Origin: an uncultured Collinsella sp.
Lineage (GTDB): Bacteria; Actinomycetota; Coriobacteriia; Coriobacteriales; Coriobacteriaceae
Reading direction: 5' to 3'
NCBI GenBank assembly: GCA_958438125.1
Contig: CAUBQN010000005.1
Location: forward strand, 1 to 30,744
DNA: 30,744 nucleotides
The position numbers and the translations under genes are program-made. The first letter of the stretch is position 1; the number at the start of each line of letters is the position of its first letter. Of this stretch, positions 7,877 to 16,981 are shown in pieces. The notes under the pieces are model-generated. The model was not told the DNA's origin. It made no database searches and saw nothing but the letters and a program-made list of their open reading frames with translations.

Positions 7877-7976
7877 GCGGGCAGCTGCCGTGGCGAGGTG
7901 CCGCGAAAGAGGAGCGAAGCGTACTATATGTACGCGAGCGACGGTTTGAGCGGCAGATCGCCCGGCAGATGCCCGC
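7877..7976 (-). repeat. Structured repeat element, copy 2 (3' of the pel operon)
   Basis: Stems: 7877-7883 with 7970-7976, 7885-7890 with 7963-7968, 7892-7896 with 7958-7962, 7899-7904 with 7950-7955, and 7919-7924 with 7930-7935 around loop TATAT. The conserved unpaired strands (7905-7917 and 7936-7949) repeat those of copy 1. The 6-bp stem next to them is TGCCGC/GCGGCA here against TGCCGT/ACGGCA in copy 1, a compensatory change. The outer arms share little sequence with copy 1 yet still pair. Both copies lie downstream of a minus-strand gene in the same relative orientation. Confidence 0.7.
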
Positions 7977-7990
7977 GCAGCGTCGAGCGG

Positions 7991-8014
7991 TCCGGCGTTT
8001 GTTAAAACGCCGGA
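7991..8014 (-). terminator. Hairpin after the DUF4956 gene, possible terminator
   Basis: Bases 7991-8000 pair with 8005-8014 (10 bp, 4-nt loop), 7 nt past the stop of the last gene of the pel operon. No T run follows, so it may act with the structured element just beyond it rather than as a simple intrinsic terminator. Confidence 0.45.
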
Positions 8015-8020
8015 ACATAG

Positions 8021-8686
8021 TTACCCGTGGTACTCGCCGTTGTACTGGATGAGCGTTAGGTCCTCAACGCCGTCGAGCTCGCGAATGGCGTCCGCATAGG
8101 GCATGTCAACGCTGTCCGAGAACACCTCCACGGCCATCTCGACCTTGTCACCACGCATGGTCTTGGACTTCACCGTAAACTTGGTGCGCCCAAATACACG
8201 CACGATATCGTCGCCGGCGGTCTGGCCCGTGTAGTGGATGACCATCATGTACACGCGCGCCTTGTCCTGGTGGCTCGCAAAGCCGGCAATCATCACCACA
8301 ATCACCACTGCCGTAAGCCCCACGAGCGCGTACATGCCGGCGCCTGCCGTAATGCCTGTGGTAATGGCCCAAAAAAGATACAGCAGGTCGAGCGGGTCCT
8401 TGACCGCCGTACGGTAGCGGACGATGGACAGAGCACCAACCATACCGAGCGAGATGACCACGTTCGTCGAGATCGCGAGCGTGACCATGCAGGTAAGCAC
8501 GCACATGCCCACGAGTGTCACGGCAAAGCTACGCGAATACACCACGCCGGTAAAAAAGCGCTTGTACACGTAATAGATCAGAATGCCCATGGCGAGCGCC
8601 ACGAGCAGCGAAAGGCCAATCTTGGCAGGGTCGACCTGGCCAAACGCCTCCAAGACGGAGTTCTTAAAAAAGTCCCTGGTGCTCAT
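8021..8686 (-). CDS. DUF4956 membrane protein
   Basis: 221 residues. Four hydrophobic segments lie at about residues 22-42, 52-72, 75-90 and 103-137, followed by a soluble C-terminal alpha/beta domain (about 140-221). The conserved family-type stretch GMVGALSIVRYRTAVKDPLDLLYLFW lies after the second to third helix; I recognise it as DUF4956. Proteins of this family are often encoded next to VTC-domain and CotH genes, as here, but no biochemical role is established that I can name. It follows the VTC gene by 3 nt and ends the 11-kb operon. A role as membrane partner of the VTC-domain protein is inference. Confidence 0.85.
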   Translation of the reverse strand: MSTRDFFKNSVLEAFGQVDPAKIGLSLLVALAMGILIYYVYKRFFTGVVYSRSFAVTLVGMCVLTCMVTLAISTNVVISLGMVGALSIVRYRTAVKDPLDLLYLFWAITTGITAGAGMYALVGLTAVVIVVMIAGFASHQDKARVYMMVIHYTGQTAGDDIVRVFGRTKFTVKSKTMRGDKVEMAVEVFSDSVDMPYADAIRELDGVEDLTLIQYNGEYHG

Positions 8687-8689
8687 GGT

Positions 8690-9481
8690 CTAAATATCCC
8701 CTCGGTTCTCAAAATCCGATTCCCAGTAATTAAATCCGCGAAGGTAGGCGGTCTTTTCGTAACACAGGCAGTACTTGGAGACCGCCGTAAGCTCGGCCGC
8801 TCCCGGCGGCACCATATCGCGCACCAGCTGCGGGCAAAGCTCGGTAAACTTGACCTCCATCACCAGCTTGCCGGGCTCCAGGACCGGCAGCGCGGGCAGC
8901 GTCGCGTCAAAGATATCGAAGCTTCCCACCCCGGCACGCACGTTCATGTCAAACGTGATGCGCACGGTGCCCTCGTCCATCACCCACGGCTCGCGCTCGT
9001 AGTCCACGATGGTCCTCGGGCGCATCATGTTGCAGATGCACTCGATGTAGAACTCGCGACAGAGCGGATAGGGGCTCCTCAGCAAAAAGTCGTAGTCGCC
9101 AGCCAGAATCTGCTCAAACTCGCCGCGCGTAAGTGGCGCATCCTCCTTGTAAATCCAGCTACCGTACTTCTTTTTGCGCTCGAGCTTAATCAGCTTGTCG
9201 CTGCCGTTATAGATGCGCACGCGATACTTTTTGCGCATGAGAATGCCGGCGTCTTTTTCCTCGTAGGCCGAGTTGCAGTAGTCGTCAAAGTAGAGGCTGC
9301 GAATGGTGTAACCGCCCGCCCGCGCATGCTTGTCCAGCTTAAACACCGGCGCCATGCGACAGGCAAGCGCAGCGTGCTCGCCCTCGTTAATGAGATATTT
9401 GAGCTCGTGGCGGTAACGCTCCTGCGTGGTACGCACAGGCGGGGCCGCCAAGCGCTCAAGCAGCGCGCTAGCCCTCCTCAT
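8690..9481 (-). CDS. VTC-domain (polyphosphate polymerase-like) protein
   Basis: 263 residues, no membrane segment. The tunnel-fold signature of VTC/triphosphate-tunnel enzymes is visible as alternating basic and acidic strands: YRHELKYLI (about 23-31), IRSLYFDD (60-67), RKKYRVRIY (83-91), KLIKLERKKK (96-105) and VMEVKFTELCPQLVRD (near 205-220). In yeast Vtc4 the equivalent basic residues bind phosphate and make polyphosphate. Bacterial members near cotH and DUF4956 genes are annotated as polyphosphate polymerase domain proteins without proof of activity. Its start overlaps the cotH end by 14 nt, so translation is probably coupled. Why a polyphosphate-type enzyme is in a polysaccharide operon is open. 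Confidence 0.85.
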   Translation of the reverse strand: MRRASALLERLAAPPVRTTQERYRHELKYLINEGEHAALACRMAPVFKLDKHARAGGYTIRSLYFDDYCNSAYEEKDAGILMRKKYRVRIYNGSDKLIKLERKKKYGSWIYKEDAPLTRGEFEQILAGDYDFLLRSPYPLCREFYIECICNMMRPRTIVDYEREPWVMDEGTVRITFDMNVRAGVGSFDIFDATLPALPVLEPGKLVMEVKFTELCPQLVRDMVPPGAAELTAVSKYCLCYEKTAYLRGFNYWESDFENRGDI

Positions 9482-11237
9482 ACGTGTCCTCCACGACCTT
9501 ACCGACGTCTTGCACGTAAAAACACTTCATACCGTAGTGCTTGCCGTCGTCGGTCACATAGTAGTCAAACGCATCTTGCGTATAGCCGTCGGAGTTGTTG
9601 GCACGCACGCGCACAAAATACTGGCCGGCATCGGGCGCATCGCAGGTCACCTCGGGAAGCAGCACGTCCTCGGCCTTAAAGACCACGTCGCTTATGGCAT
9701 AGTCGCGCGCAAGCTCCACGGTGTAGCGAATGTCGCGCGCCTCAAAGTCGTAGGACGCATCCCAGTTAATACGTAGCTTACCGTTATCGATCTGCGGCAC
9801 GCCGATGTAGAACGGCATGGGCTTTTTAAAACTCTCGCGAAAGCTCTTGTAGTTCTCCTCGATCTCGGAGGGAATCGCCGCGGCGATCTGCTCGTATTGG
9901 TCCTTGGTGACAGGCAGATTATCGATATCGGGCGAAGCAAAGACCAGCGATTCAGTAACCTCGCGGTAGTGCTTGATCATCTTGCTCAGGCGTGTCTCGG
10001 TCATATACGAACGCAGGTCCTTGACGGCGCGGTCGAGCTCGCTGCGGAACGATTTGCTGCGCAGCGCACGATTGAACAGTACGTTGCCCCAGTAGTTGCT
10101 TGCGCCGCGCTCCCAGCTCGCGTAGTCCGAAAACCCGGTAAGAGAAAGCTCCAGCTTACGCAGCATGCCGTCGTTATCCCAATCTAAAAAGTACCAGGTA
10201 TTTGAGTTGAGAGGGCTGTACAGATAACAATTACGGTTCTGCGTATCGCAGTTGCCCGTCAGGATCTGAAACGCCAGCCAATAGACCAGATTTTCGGTAT
10301 CAAAGTAGGAGCCGAGCACGTCGTCGATCTTTTGCGATTCGTCGTTGAGCGCATCGAGCATCTCGATGAGCTTGGTGTGGTCCGAATCGCCCTTAATCTC
10401 GAGCATGCCCTCAAATTTAGCCTGGTTGTAGTTGGGATCGTCGGCGAGCTTAATGGTATCCTCGTAGCGATGGAAATCAAAGCTGTTCACCTTGTACAGG
10501 TGCCCGCTCTTATCCAGGCCATGTGCCTTAAGCGCCTTCTTGTTGAGCTGCTCCACCTGCGTAAACAGGCCGTAGTCCTCAAAGGTATCGTTGGACTTTT
10601 CGGTCTGGTCGCACACCCACAGATGCACAAACTGCGTGCGCAGGCCCATCATCTGGGGAATCCCACGGATAAGGTCGTAGGCCATCTTGTTGCGAAAACG
10701 CATACCCTCGCCCATGTGCTTGTTGAGCGCAATCGCGCGCTGTTGGCGCCAGGTACCCTTGCCCTTTTTGAGCTCCACCTTGTAATTCTTTTGCGAGTTA
10801 TTGCTCGATGTCTGACCGCGCACCTGCACGGTGGCATTGGGCGCTTCCTCGTCATAGCCAACCTCGCCGGCCACCGGGCCGTCTTCGTCGCCCGGCTGCA
10901 GCAGGCCCATAACCTGATAGCGCGTCACGCCCATATCGGCATAGTCATACACCGAGTACGTGTTGATCTCGGCCCAGCTGTGGTCGGTGTTCTCAGAGCT
11001 GTTGCCGCGCGAGACCGTCAAGTACATGGTCACAATACCCGAGTCATCGTAGACCTCGTACAGCTCGTCTTTATCGCGTAGGTGCTTGGTACCGTCCGAG
11101 GACTCGGCCTTTTTAATCTTGTCCTGCTTTTTGACCTTTTTAGTCGAGGAGTCTTCCTGCACCGAGCAGCCCGAAAGCAACAGCGCACCGGCAGCCGCCT
11201 CAAACAGGCGACGGCGAGACATCATCCTATCGGTCAT
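9468..11237 (-). CDS. cotH: CotH-kinase-family lipoprotein
   Basis: 589 residues. An N-terminal twin-arginine-like RRR stretch and hydrophobic segment lead to the lipobox LLSGC with lipidation at Cys24, so the protein is expected on the outer face of the membrane. A charged linker (25-60) precedes the CotH domain (about 90-440) with the family motifs QVRGQTSSNNSQKNYKVELK, GNCDTQNRNCYLY and WYFLDWDND. The C-terminal part (about 490-575) resembles a fibronectin-type domain. CotH in Bacillus spores is a protein kinase; family members near exopolysaccharide genes have no known substrate. It overlaps pelG by 11 nt and the VTC gene by 14 nt, pointing to coupled expression with the Pel machinery. 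Confidence 0.88.
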   Translation of the reverse strand: MTDRMMSRRRLFEAAAGALLLSGCSVQEDSSTKKVKKQDKIKKAESSDGTKHLRDKDELYEVYDDSGIVTMYLTVSRGNSSENTDHSWAEINTYSVYDYADMGVTRYQVMGLLQPGDEDGPVAGEVGYDEEAPNATVQVRGQTSSNNSQKNYKVELKKGKGTWRQQRAIALNKHMGEGMRFRNKMAYDLIRGIPQMMGLRTQFVHLWVCDQTEKSNDTFEDYGLFTQVEQLNKKALKAHGLDKSGHLYKVNSFDFHRYEDTIKLADDPNYNQAKFEGMLEIKGDSDHTKLIEMLDALNDESQKIDDVLGSYFDTENLVYWLAFQILTGNCDTQNRNCYLYSPLNSNTWYFLDWDNDGMLRKLELSLTGFSDYASWERGASNYWGNVLFNRALRSKSFRSELDRAVKDLRSYMTETRLSKMIKHYREVTESLVFASPDIDNLPVTKDQYEQIAAAIPSEIEENYKSFRESFKKPMPFYIGVPQIDNGKLRINWDASYDFEARDIRYTVELARDYAISDVVFKAEDVLLPEVTCDAPDAGQYFVRVRANNSDGYTQDAFDYYVTDDGKHYGMKCFYVQDVGKVVEDTYEEG

Positions 11238-12771
11238 CAGAACCTCCCCAATGCTTGCGATACACGCGAACTACTGCGCGCTCAAACGCACCATGTGGCT
11301 CACCCTTATGTCGGCCTTCCTCATAGCGCTGTTCGGCACGGTCGAGCAAGCGGCCCAGCTGTGTAAACCAGCCCGTCTTGTCGGTCGCCACAATGGGCTG
11401 CTGGCTCAGGATACGATACGGCAAGTTGGCGGTATAGATATCGAGCCGCAGCAGCGCCACGATAAAAAACACCGCCGCGCCCAACAAAAAGCCAAAGCCG
11501 TAAAACTGCTGCGGCAAAAGCAACGACACGGCAGTCGCCAGCCCGGCCACACCGGCAAACAGACCCGAAGCCAGCACGGCTCCCTTGTAGTCGGTAAAGT
11601 ACAGCAAGATAAGCATCACCATATTGCCCACGGCATACAGGCCATAGCCCACGCACAGCGTGCGAAAATACCCGTGCATAAGGTTGTTAAAGCCCAACGG
11701 TAAGGCCGACAGTACCGTGGTCTCGAGCGAGATAACCGCCGCGGTCACAAACAACTGTTTGAGCGCGCAAAAGCGCAGTTCGCTGTTAAGCGTGGAGAGC
11801 ATCTCCTCCTCGGCCACCACAATATCGCCTACCACGCCGCCGTCATTGAACAGGCTGTAATAGTCGCGGTAGCGCGGATAGAAGTTGACCTCGACCGAGA
11901 CCACAAAGTTGACGGTCGTGACCAGGATCGTCAAAAACGCAATGAGCGCCGGCACATCGTAGTAGGGCGCACCATAAAACAAGCCCTTGACCTGCACGCC
12001 AATGGGACCGGCCCAAATAATCACCAGGTGCGCAAAGAGCCCCAGATTGGTTAACAGACCCGTGAGCGCCAGCGGCATAAACTGATCGAGCCACCGCAAA
12101 AAGGGCCAGGGGCTGCGGTCGCTCTGAGGAAAATACCGGTACAGCAGAACCACGTCCCAGGCGAGCATGACGCCGTAGCCCAGAGCAATTGACGCCAACA
12201 GGCCCTCGACCGGCGGCAGCCCCAGTGCCAGCGCGGCCAGGGCGCACAGGCACGCCACGCCAATGGCAGCCGCAAAGCTGCACAGGATACCGCGGTAATC
12301 CTTGATGGCGGTGAGGTAGCTCATGCCGTTCCAGTTGACGATCATAATGTTGAACAGCCACAGGCACAGCAGTCCCTGCAGCAGTGTGGCGCCCGAGAAC
12401 AGCAAAAAGACGCCGTAGAGCACCGTGCCTGCAACGAGCATGACAGCATTGGAGCCCCAAAACGAAGGCAAGATCTCATCCTCGCGCTCGGCAAAGAGCA
12501 TGTCAGCCAAAAAGCGTGTGACCGGCATGGAGAAAAAGCTCGTGAGCGTAAGCGACGCCAGCAGCGTGTAGGTCACCATGCACACCAGCAGATCCTGGTT
12601 GGCACGGCCCACGCCCCACAGACCACACAGCACCAAGATGCCCACCTGGAGCAACACGCCCAACAGCATCGGGCCCGTGCACACAATGCCGGCGTAGCCG
12701 TAAGCGCGCATCGTGGCAAACAGGCCCTTGCGCCTAAACAGGCGCTTGAGCTCAAAACCGATTCCGGCCAC
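11227..12771 (-). CDS. pelG: PelG, Pel polysaccharide export membrane protein
   Basis: 514 residues with about 12 membrane helices, starting MAGIGFELKRLFRRKG, the typical PelG N terminus. PelG belongs to the polysaccharide-transporter/MOP-like flippases and with PelD and PelE holds the PelF glycosyltransferase at the membrane and moves the chain across. The start is a GTG 3 nt after the pelF stop. The cytoplasmic tail (about 465-514) is rich in charge. Position directly after pelF agrees with known pel operons. Confidence 0.92.
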   Translation of the reverse strand: MAGIGFELKRLFRRKGLFATMRAYGYAGIVCTGPMLLGVLLQVGILVLCGLWGVGRANQDLLVCMVTYTLLASLTLTSFFSMPVTRFLADMLFAEREDEILPSFWGSNAVMLVAGTVLYGVFLLFSGATLLQGLLCLWLFNIMIVNWNGMSYLTAIKDYRGILCSFAAAIGVACLCALAALALGLPPVEGLLASIALGYGVMLAWDVVLLYRYFPQSDRSPWPFLRWLDQFMPLALTGLLTNLGLFAHLVIIWAGPIGVQVKGLFYGAPYYDVPALIAFLTILVTTVNFVVSVEVNFYPRYRDYYSLFNDGGVVGDIVVAEEEMLSTLNSELRFCALKQLFVTAAVISLETTVLSALPLGFNNLMHGYFRTLCVGYGLYAVGNMVMLILLYFTDYKGAVLASGLFAGVAGLATAVSLLLPQQFYGFGFLLGAAVFFIVALLRLDIYTANLPYRILSQQPIVATDKTGWFTQLGRLLDRAEQRYEEGRHKGEPHGAFERAVVRVYRKHWGGSDDR

Positions 12772-12774
12772 CGG

Positions 12775-14202
12775 CTACTCCCCCTCTCTGGGCAGGTCAA
12801 ACGCTTGCGCCGTCTCGTCGTACAGCGCGCGATAGTTGGCGAGCATCTGCTCGTGCAAAAAGTACGTGGCAACGCGACGCTGGCCGCGCTCCCCCATCTC
12901 GATACGGCGGGCGCGGCTTGTGCACATGCGTTCCATGGCATCGGCCAAGCCCTTGCGATACATAGGCGGCGTCACAAAACCCGCCACGCCAAAGTCGTCG
13001 CCCGGAGCGCCTTCGAGCAGCTCACGGCAGCAGCCCACCTCGGTCGTCACGCAGGGACGGCGCGATGCAAGCGACTCCAGCACGCTGAGCGGCTGACCTT
13101 CGGAGATGCTCGTCAAAATGGTAAAGTCGAGCTTTTCCATGTACTCGACCACGTTGACGCGGCCGGTAAAGATCAGGTCGCGCACGCCTAGGGTATCGAC
13201 CAGCGCGTGGCACTCGGCGCCGTACTCCTCGTCGTCCACGCCGCCCATAATGTGCAGGCGCACCTTGGGCAGGCGCTCGTGCAGCTCAAAGAAGGCATAA
13301 ATCATGGTCTTGACGTCCTTGATGGGCGCCAAGCGCACCACCGCGCCAATGTCCACCCAGCCGTCATCGGGCTTTAAGGGAATATCCTTAAAGCGGTCGA
13401 ACTTAATGCCGTTGGGGATGACCAGGCATTTGTCCGCATCGCAGCCCATATCAATCTGGGTCTTGCGGGCGTTATGGAACAAACTGGTCACGCGGAAGGC
13501 GCGGCGGTAGATCTCCTCCGAAAGTAGGTAAAAAAAGCGGATCCAGCGGTCCTTAAACGACGGCACCACCCAGTCGGCGCGAATGATCTCTTCCTCGCGT
13601 TCGCGGGTATAGATGCCATGCTCGGTCAGCAGCACCGGCGCATGGTGAACGCTTGAGCCCAGGCAGGCGAGCAGGCCACCGTAGCCGGTCGAGATGGCAT
13701 GGTACACATCGGCCACCGGCACCTCGCTGCCCAACAGGTAGAGCACGGGCAGCAGCATAGAGCGCATGGTGTGGAATGCGTCGGCAAAGGGCGTGTAGGG
13801 GTACTCGGCAAGGCACACGTCGCGGAAGATATCCATAAACGTGCGGCTCTGCAAAAACGAGAGCGGATGCACGCGACGGCGCTGGAAGATATCGAACAGC
13901 ACGTCCCAGTCCGGATTGGAGAGCGACACCAGGCGGCGCAGCGCCTCGCGCTCGCGGTCGTTAAAACTGGCTTCATGTTGCTCGCCCGAAAGCCGCAGGG
14001 CATCGTCCAGGAACACCTCGTGCACCTCGACCACGTTGCTGGGCAGCTCGTAGACAAATTTGCCGCGGTCGGCAGTATGCGCGCCGATCACCCATAGCAC
14101 AAACTCATGCTCGGGCATGGCCTGGATATAGCCATGCATCCAGGTAGATACGCCGCCGTGCACATAGGGGTAGCAACCCTCGAGTACCAAGCAGATTCTC
14201 AT
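12775..14202 (-). CDS. pelF: PelF, Pel polysaccharide glycosyltransferase
   Basis: 475-residue GT4-type, GT-B-fold cytosolic enzyme predicted to polymerise N-acetylhexosamines from UDP-sugars. The N-terminal signature LEGCYPYVHGGVSTW is typical of PelF. Further family text includes LTEHGIYTRERE (about 202-213), IPNGI, the nucleotide-binding lobe and the retaining-transferase EX7E motif in SEGQPLSVLE. Its start overlaps the preceding gene by ATGA and it ends 3 nt before pelG. In characterised systems PelF works with membrane PelD, PelE and PelG under c-di-GMP control. Confidence 0.95.
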   Translation of the reverse strand: MRICLVLEGCYPYVHGGVSTWMHGYIQAMPEHEFVLWVIGAHTADRGKFVYELPSNVVEVHEVFLDDALRLSGEQHEASFNDREREALRRLVSLSNPDWDVLFDIFQRRRVHPLSFLQSRTFMDIFRDVCLAEYPYTPFADAFHTMRSMLLPVLYLLGSEVPVADVYHAISTGYGGLLACLGSSVHHAPVLLTEHGIYTREREEEIIRADWVVPSFKDRWIRFFYLLSEEIYRRAFRVTSLFHNARKTQIDMGCDADKCLVIPNGIKFDRFKDIPLKPDDGWVDIGAVVRLAPIKDVKTMIYAFFELHERLPKVRLHIMGGVDDEEYGAECHALVDTLGVRDLIFTGRVNVVEYMEKLDFTILTSISEGQPLSVLESLASRRPCVTTEVGCCRELLEGAPGDDFGVAGFVTPPMYRKGLADAMERMCTSRARRIEMGERGQRRVATYFLHEQMLANYRALYDETAQAFDLPREGE

Positions 14203-16079
14203 CTGTCGCCACCCTCCTTGCGCGCAATGGTCACCGTCTTGTCCGTGGCTTTGACAAGGTACAGGTCGCCTGTCAGATGCATAATCTCGCCACCCGTGAC
14301 TGCACCCGGCTCGCCATTATTGGCGCGGAACATGAGCCACGCCTCGTCGTGGAAATTGCCCAGGCTGAGCGTCCAGGCATCCGCGCTGGTATCCACGCTC
14401 ACCGTCACGGACGAAAAACGCTGGATGGCACCGGAGCACTCCGACGCCGTCTGGTGTCGCAGATCGGGCACCGACTTGGTAAGCCAGTCCAGGTAGTCGG
14501 TCAGGCCGCCCTTGTAGACCTCCCAGCCCTCTTTGGCGCCGCGATCCGGATCGAGCAGGTCGTCCGGGTGCATAAAGTGCGTGCTCACGTAGTGCATGTT
14601 GAGCTCGGACACGGCTGACAGGCGCATATAGGAATCGTCGACCATGCCGCCCGAAACAATACGTGGCTGCTCCACAATGCCATCGCTCGCCACGCCAAAC
14701 TCCTGCACGTAGGGCAGGTCGGTACCGTCCTCAAAGTACGTGCTGGCAATAGTCTTAATGCGCGGAACGTCGGTGCCGATAAGCTTGCGTGCACGGGCCG
14801 AAAGGATATTTGACGGCGGCACGTAAACCGAGCCGTGCGCGTTGGGCAGCACCTCATCTTGGAAGGCGATAAGCTCGTTGAGCGATGCGACGAGCGTTTC
14901 CTTGTTCTTCCAGGTCTTGTAGTCATACAGCGTGCCATAGTCGGTATCCCAGAGCGCCAGAGGCTGATGGTTGTAGCCGTGAAAGCCCAGCTCTCCGCCC
15001 ATCTGCAGCAGCATGCCGCCAAAGTAGCGAAACTGCGTGGTATCGGCCTGGCGCGCAGGCTCGGTCTGGTTGACCGCGTCCTCGTAGTTTTCGATCATCA
15101 CGCCGGTATAGCGAATGCCGTATTTTTGCGCGAGCTTTTGCAGATCGGGCCACCAGACCTTGGTGTAAAAATCGGCAATGGAAAGGCCGTAGTCACGCTT
15201 GATATAAGTACCATCGCCCGAGGGCACGGGGCTAGGAAAGTCGTCCAAATAGAACACGGCGCTGTTGATGACCGGATAGGCCGTGGTATCACCCAGCAAG
15301 CTTATGGCCGAAGCATAGAACCCACGCATGACCTTGTCGTAGATACCAATGTTGCACACCACGGTGTGACCACTGCCGCAATCGTTAGACCAAATGAGCG
15401 GCGTGCCCGCGTCACCGGTCTTTGCCCATACGCGCGCCGTTTCGCGCAATGAAACCGAAAGCGAAGAATCGAAGGGATCCGAGAACTCGTAGCGCTCTCC
15501 TCCGCCCAACATAAAGTCATCGCTCGGAACAATACTTTCGGCTGTCGCATAGTCATATCCGGCCGATTCGATCCCAAGCTTGGAAGCAACAGTCTGCAGG
15601 TAGTTCGAGTTATCTGGCGTCATGCCCAGCATGAGTGAGCCGCCCGGACTCACCCAACTCATCAGATCGGTCAGATGCGTACCCGGTCCGTCAAGCGAGG
15701 GCATAAGCACAATCACGCGATCAAACGACGTGAGCGATGGAATCGCGTCCGCACCGTCGGTGGCAATATCAACATCGCGATGGGCAATCTTCATGTCCAG
15801 CAAAATCTGGTCGAACTGGTCTTTAACATCGTCGACGCTATCTTGGTCCGAGTCGGTAATGACCAGACACGTGGGCTTTTGGCCAAAGATTGCCGAGGAG
15901 GCCGGCACTGCATCGTTGGCGGCAAGCATCCCCAGCTTACGCTGGCCCGCACTGTACTGCACGCCGGCACGCTCCACCAGCAGCACGGCGGCCATGGCAA
16001 TAAAGACCGCCCACACCACGAGGAGCCCCATCCAACGAAAGCGGCCTGCACGGTCGCGGATATGTTGCGCCACGCTCAT
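14199..16079 (-). CDS. pelA: PelA-type deacetylase (DUF2194-like), membrane-anchored
   Basis: 626 residues. One N-terminal membrane helix at about 17-36 anchors an extracytoplasmic protein. A Rossmann-like segment (70-265) precedes a polysaccharide-deacetylase-like domain: VFYLDDFPSP gives Asp279-Asp280, and GFHGYNHQPLAL gives His367 and His371 (H-x3-H), matching the metal-binding Asp-His-His arrangement of NodB-type deacetylases. The remainder (about 560-626) is a beta-rich tail. Gram-negative PelA also carries a hydrolase domain; this protein has only the deacetylase type, as in Gram-positive pel operons. ATGA overlaps join it to both neighbours. It is predicted to deacetylate the Pel chain during or after export. 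Confidence 0.85.
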   Translation of the reverse strand: MSVAQHIRDRAGRFRWMGLLVVWAVFIAMAAVLLVERAGVQYSAGQRKLGMLAANDAVPASSAIFGQKPTCLVITDSDQDSVDDVKDQFDQILLDMKIAHRDVDIATDGADAIPSLTSFDRVIVLMPSLDGPGTHLTDLMSWVSPGGSLMLGMTPDNSNYLQTVASKLGIESAGYDYATAESIVPSDDFMLGGGERYEFSDPFDSSLSVSLRETARVWAKTGDAGTPLIWSNDCGSGHTVVCNIGIYDKVMRGFYASAISLLGDTTAYPVINSAVFYLDDFPSPVPSGDGTYIKRDYGLSIADFYTKVWWPDLQKLAQKYGIRYTGVMIENYEDAVNQTEPARQADTTQFRYFGGMLLQMGGELGFHGYNHQPLALWDTDYGTLYDYKTWKNKETLVASLNELIAFQDEVLPNAHGSVYVPPSNILSARARKLIGTDVPRIKTIASTYFEDGTDLPYVQEFGVASDGIVEQPRIVSGGMVDDSYMRLSAVSELNMHYVSTHFMHPDDLLDPDRGAKEGWEVYKGGLTDYLDWLTKSVPDLRHQTASECSGAIQRFSSVTVSVDTSADAWTLSLGNFHDEAWLMFRANNGEPGAVTGGEIMHLTGDLYLVKATDKTVTIARKEGGDR

Positions 16080-16981
16080 CTGGCCTCCTCCCCGTCACGC
16101 CAAAACGCCAACTTCTCGCGGTTGTCGGCGCTCAAATACACGTGTTGCTTGTCAATCGCATCGATCACACGGTGAACCTCGTCACCGTCGCGGCGCATCA
16201 CGGCCAGGCGCAGGCAAAGCATCCAAACCTCCTGCTCCTCGGGCACGTCGAGCACCAGCTGGTCGATCACGGCCTGCGCCTCGTCGATCTGTCCGACATC
16301 AGCCAGCGCCGTCGCATATCGAATGCGCAGCTCAAGGGCGTCCTCGCGCTCGCAGCGACGCGCAAGCAGGCGCGCGTACTGTTGGCGCTGAATCTGAGCC
16401 ACGCGCCCCTCAGCCAAGCCCGAGCCCAAGTATTCACCAAGAAAATCGCAGTATTCGTTGAGGTTTTGCGCGCTCGGGTCCGTCTTAAAGGCACGCTCCA
16501 GCTGTTGCAGTTTAAGGTCGGACTCCTTGGAGATCTGCGCCACCGCCGTCGCGGCATAATGCGCCACCTCAACGTCGTCGTTAAGCTTAGCCGCCTGCAG
16601 CTGTGCCAGGTACGCGTCGGGCTCCTCGGTGAGCATGGAGAGCATTAGGCGGCGCCGGTATGCCGGGTCGTTGACGATGAGCGCCTCCTCGAGCGGGACC
16701 ACGCCCGCATCGGCGTCACGGTCGTGCACCAGGATGCTGCGATGCAGGTCGTCGTTAAAGCGCAGCGACTCCAGCGCAGACTCTTTCAGCCCCTCGCAAA
16801 ACACCGCGCTGCGGACCGATAGCAGAACCACCAGCAACGGGCCCTACAGCGGCACCAGCACTATCACAGCCAGCATGTGCCCGCGCACCGGCAGCAGGCC
16901 CAGCTTCATGAGCGTCCACAGCATCAGGCAAACCAGCGCATGAATCAGCAGCAAGACGGCAACAACGACAAGCGAGATCAA
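16076..16981 (-). pseudogene. pelE: PelE-like membrane/TPR protein interrupted by an in-frame TAG
   Basis: PelE normally has two N-terminal membrane helices followed by tetratricopeptide-like helices and assists PelD, PelF and PelG. Reading from the TTG at 16981, which overlaps the pelD stop (TTGA, with AGGGGGG 7 nt upstream), gives a first helix (SLVVVAVLLLIHALVCLML), a short basic loop and the start of a second helix, then TAG at 16844-16846. The same frame continues without further stops (PLLVVLLSVRS, then a helical-repeat domain of about 230 residues) to a TGA at 16076. A single base change such as TAG to TGG would restore a protein of about 301 residues. A TTG at 16837 could allow internal initiation of a product lacking the first helix. 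Identity rests on position, topology and repeats rather than strong motifs. Confidence 0.75.

Noticed and set aside
8234..9679. A 481-codon plus-strand open frame over DUF4956 and VTC genes
   Set aside because: Low-complexity His/Arg-rich antisense frame crossing two real genes.
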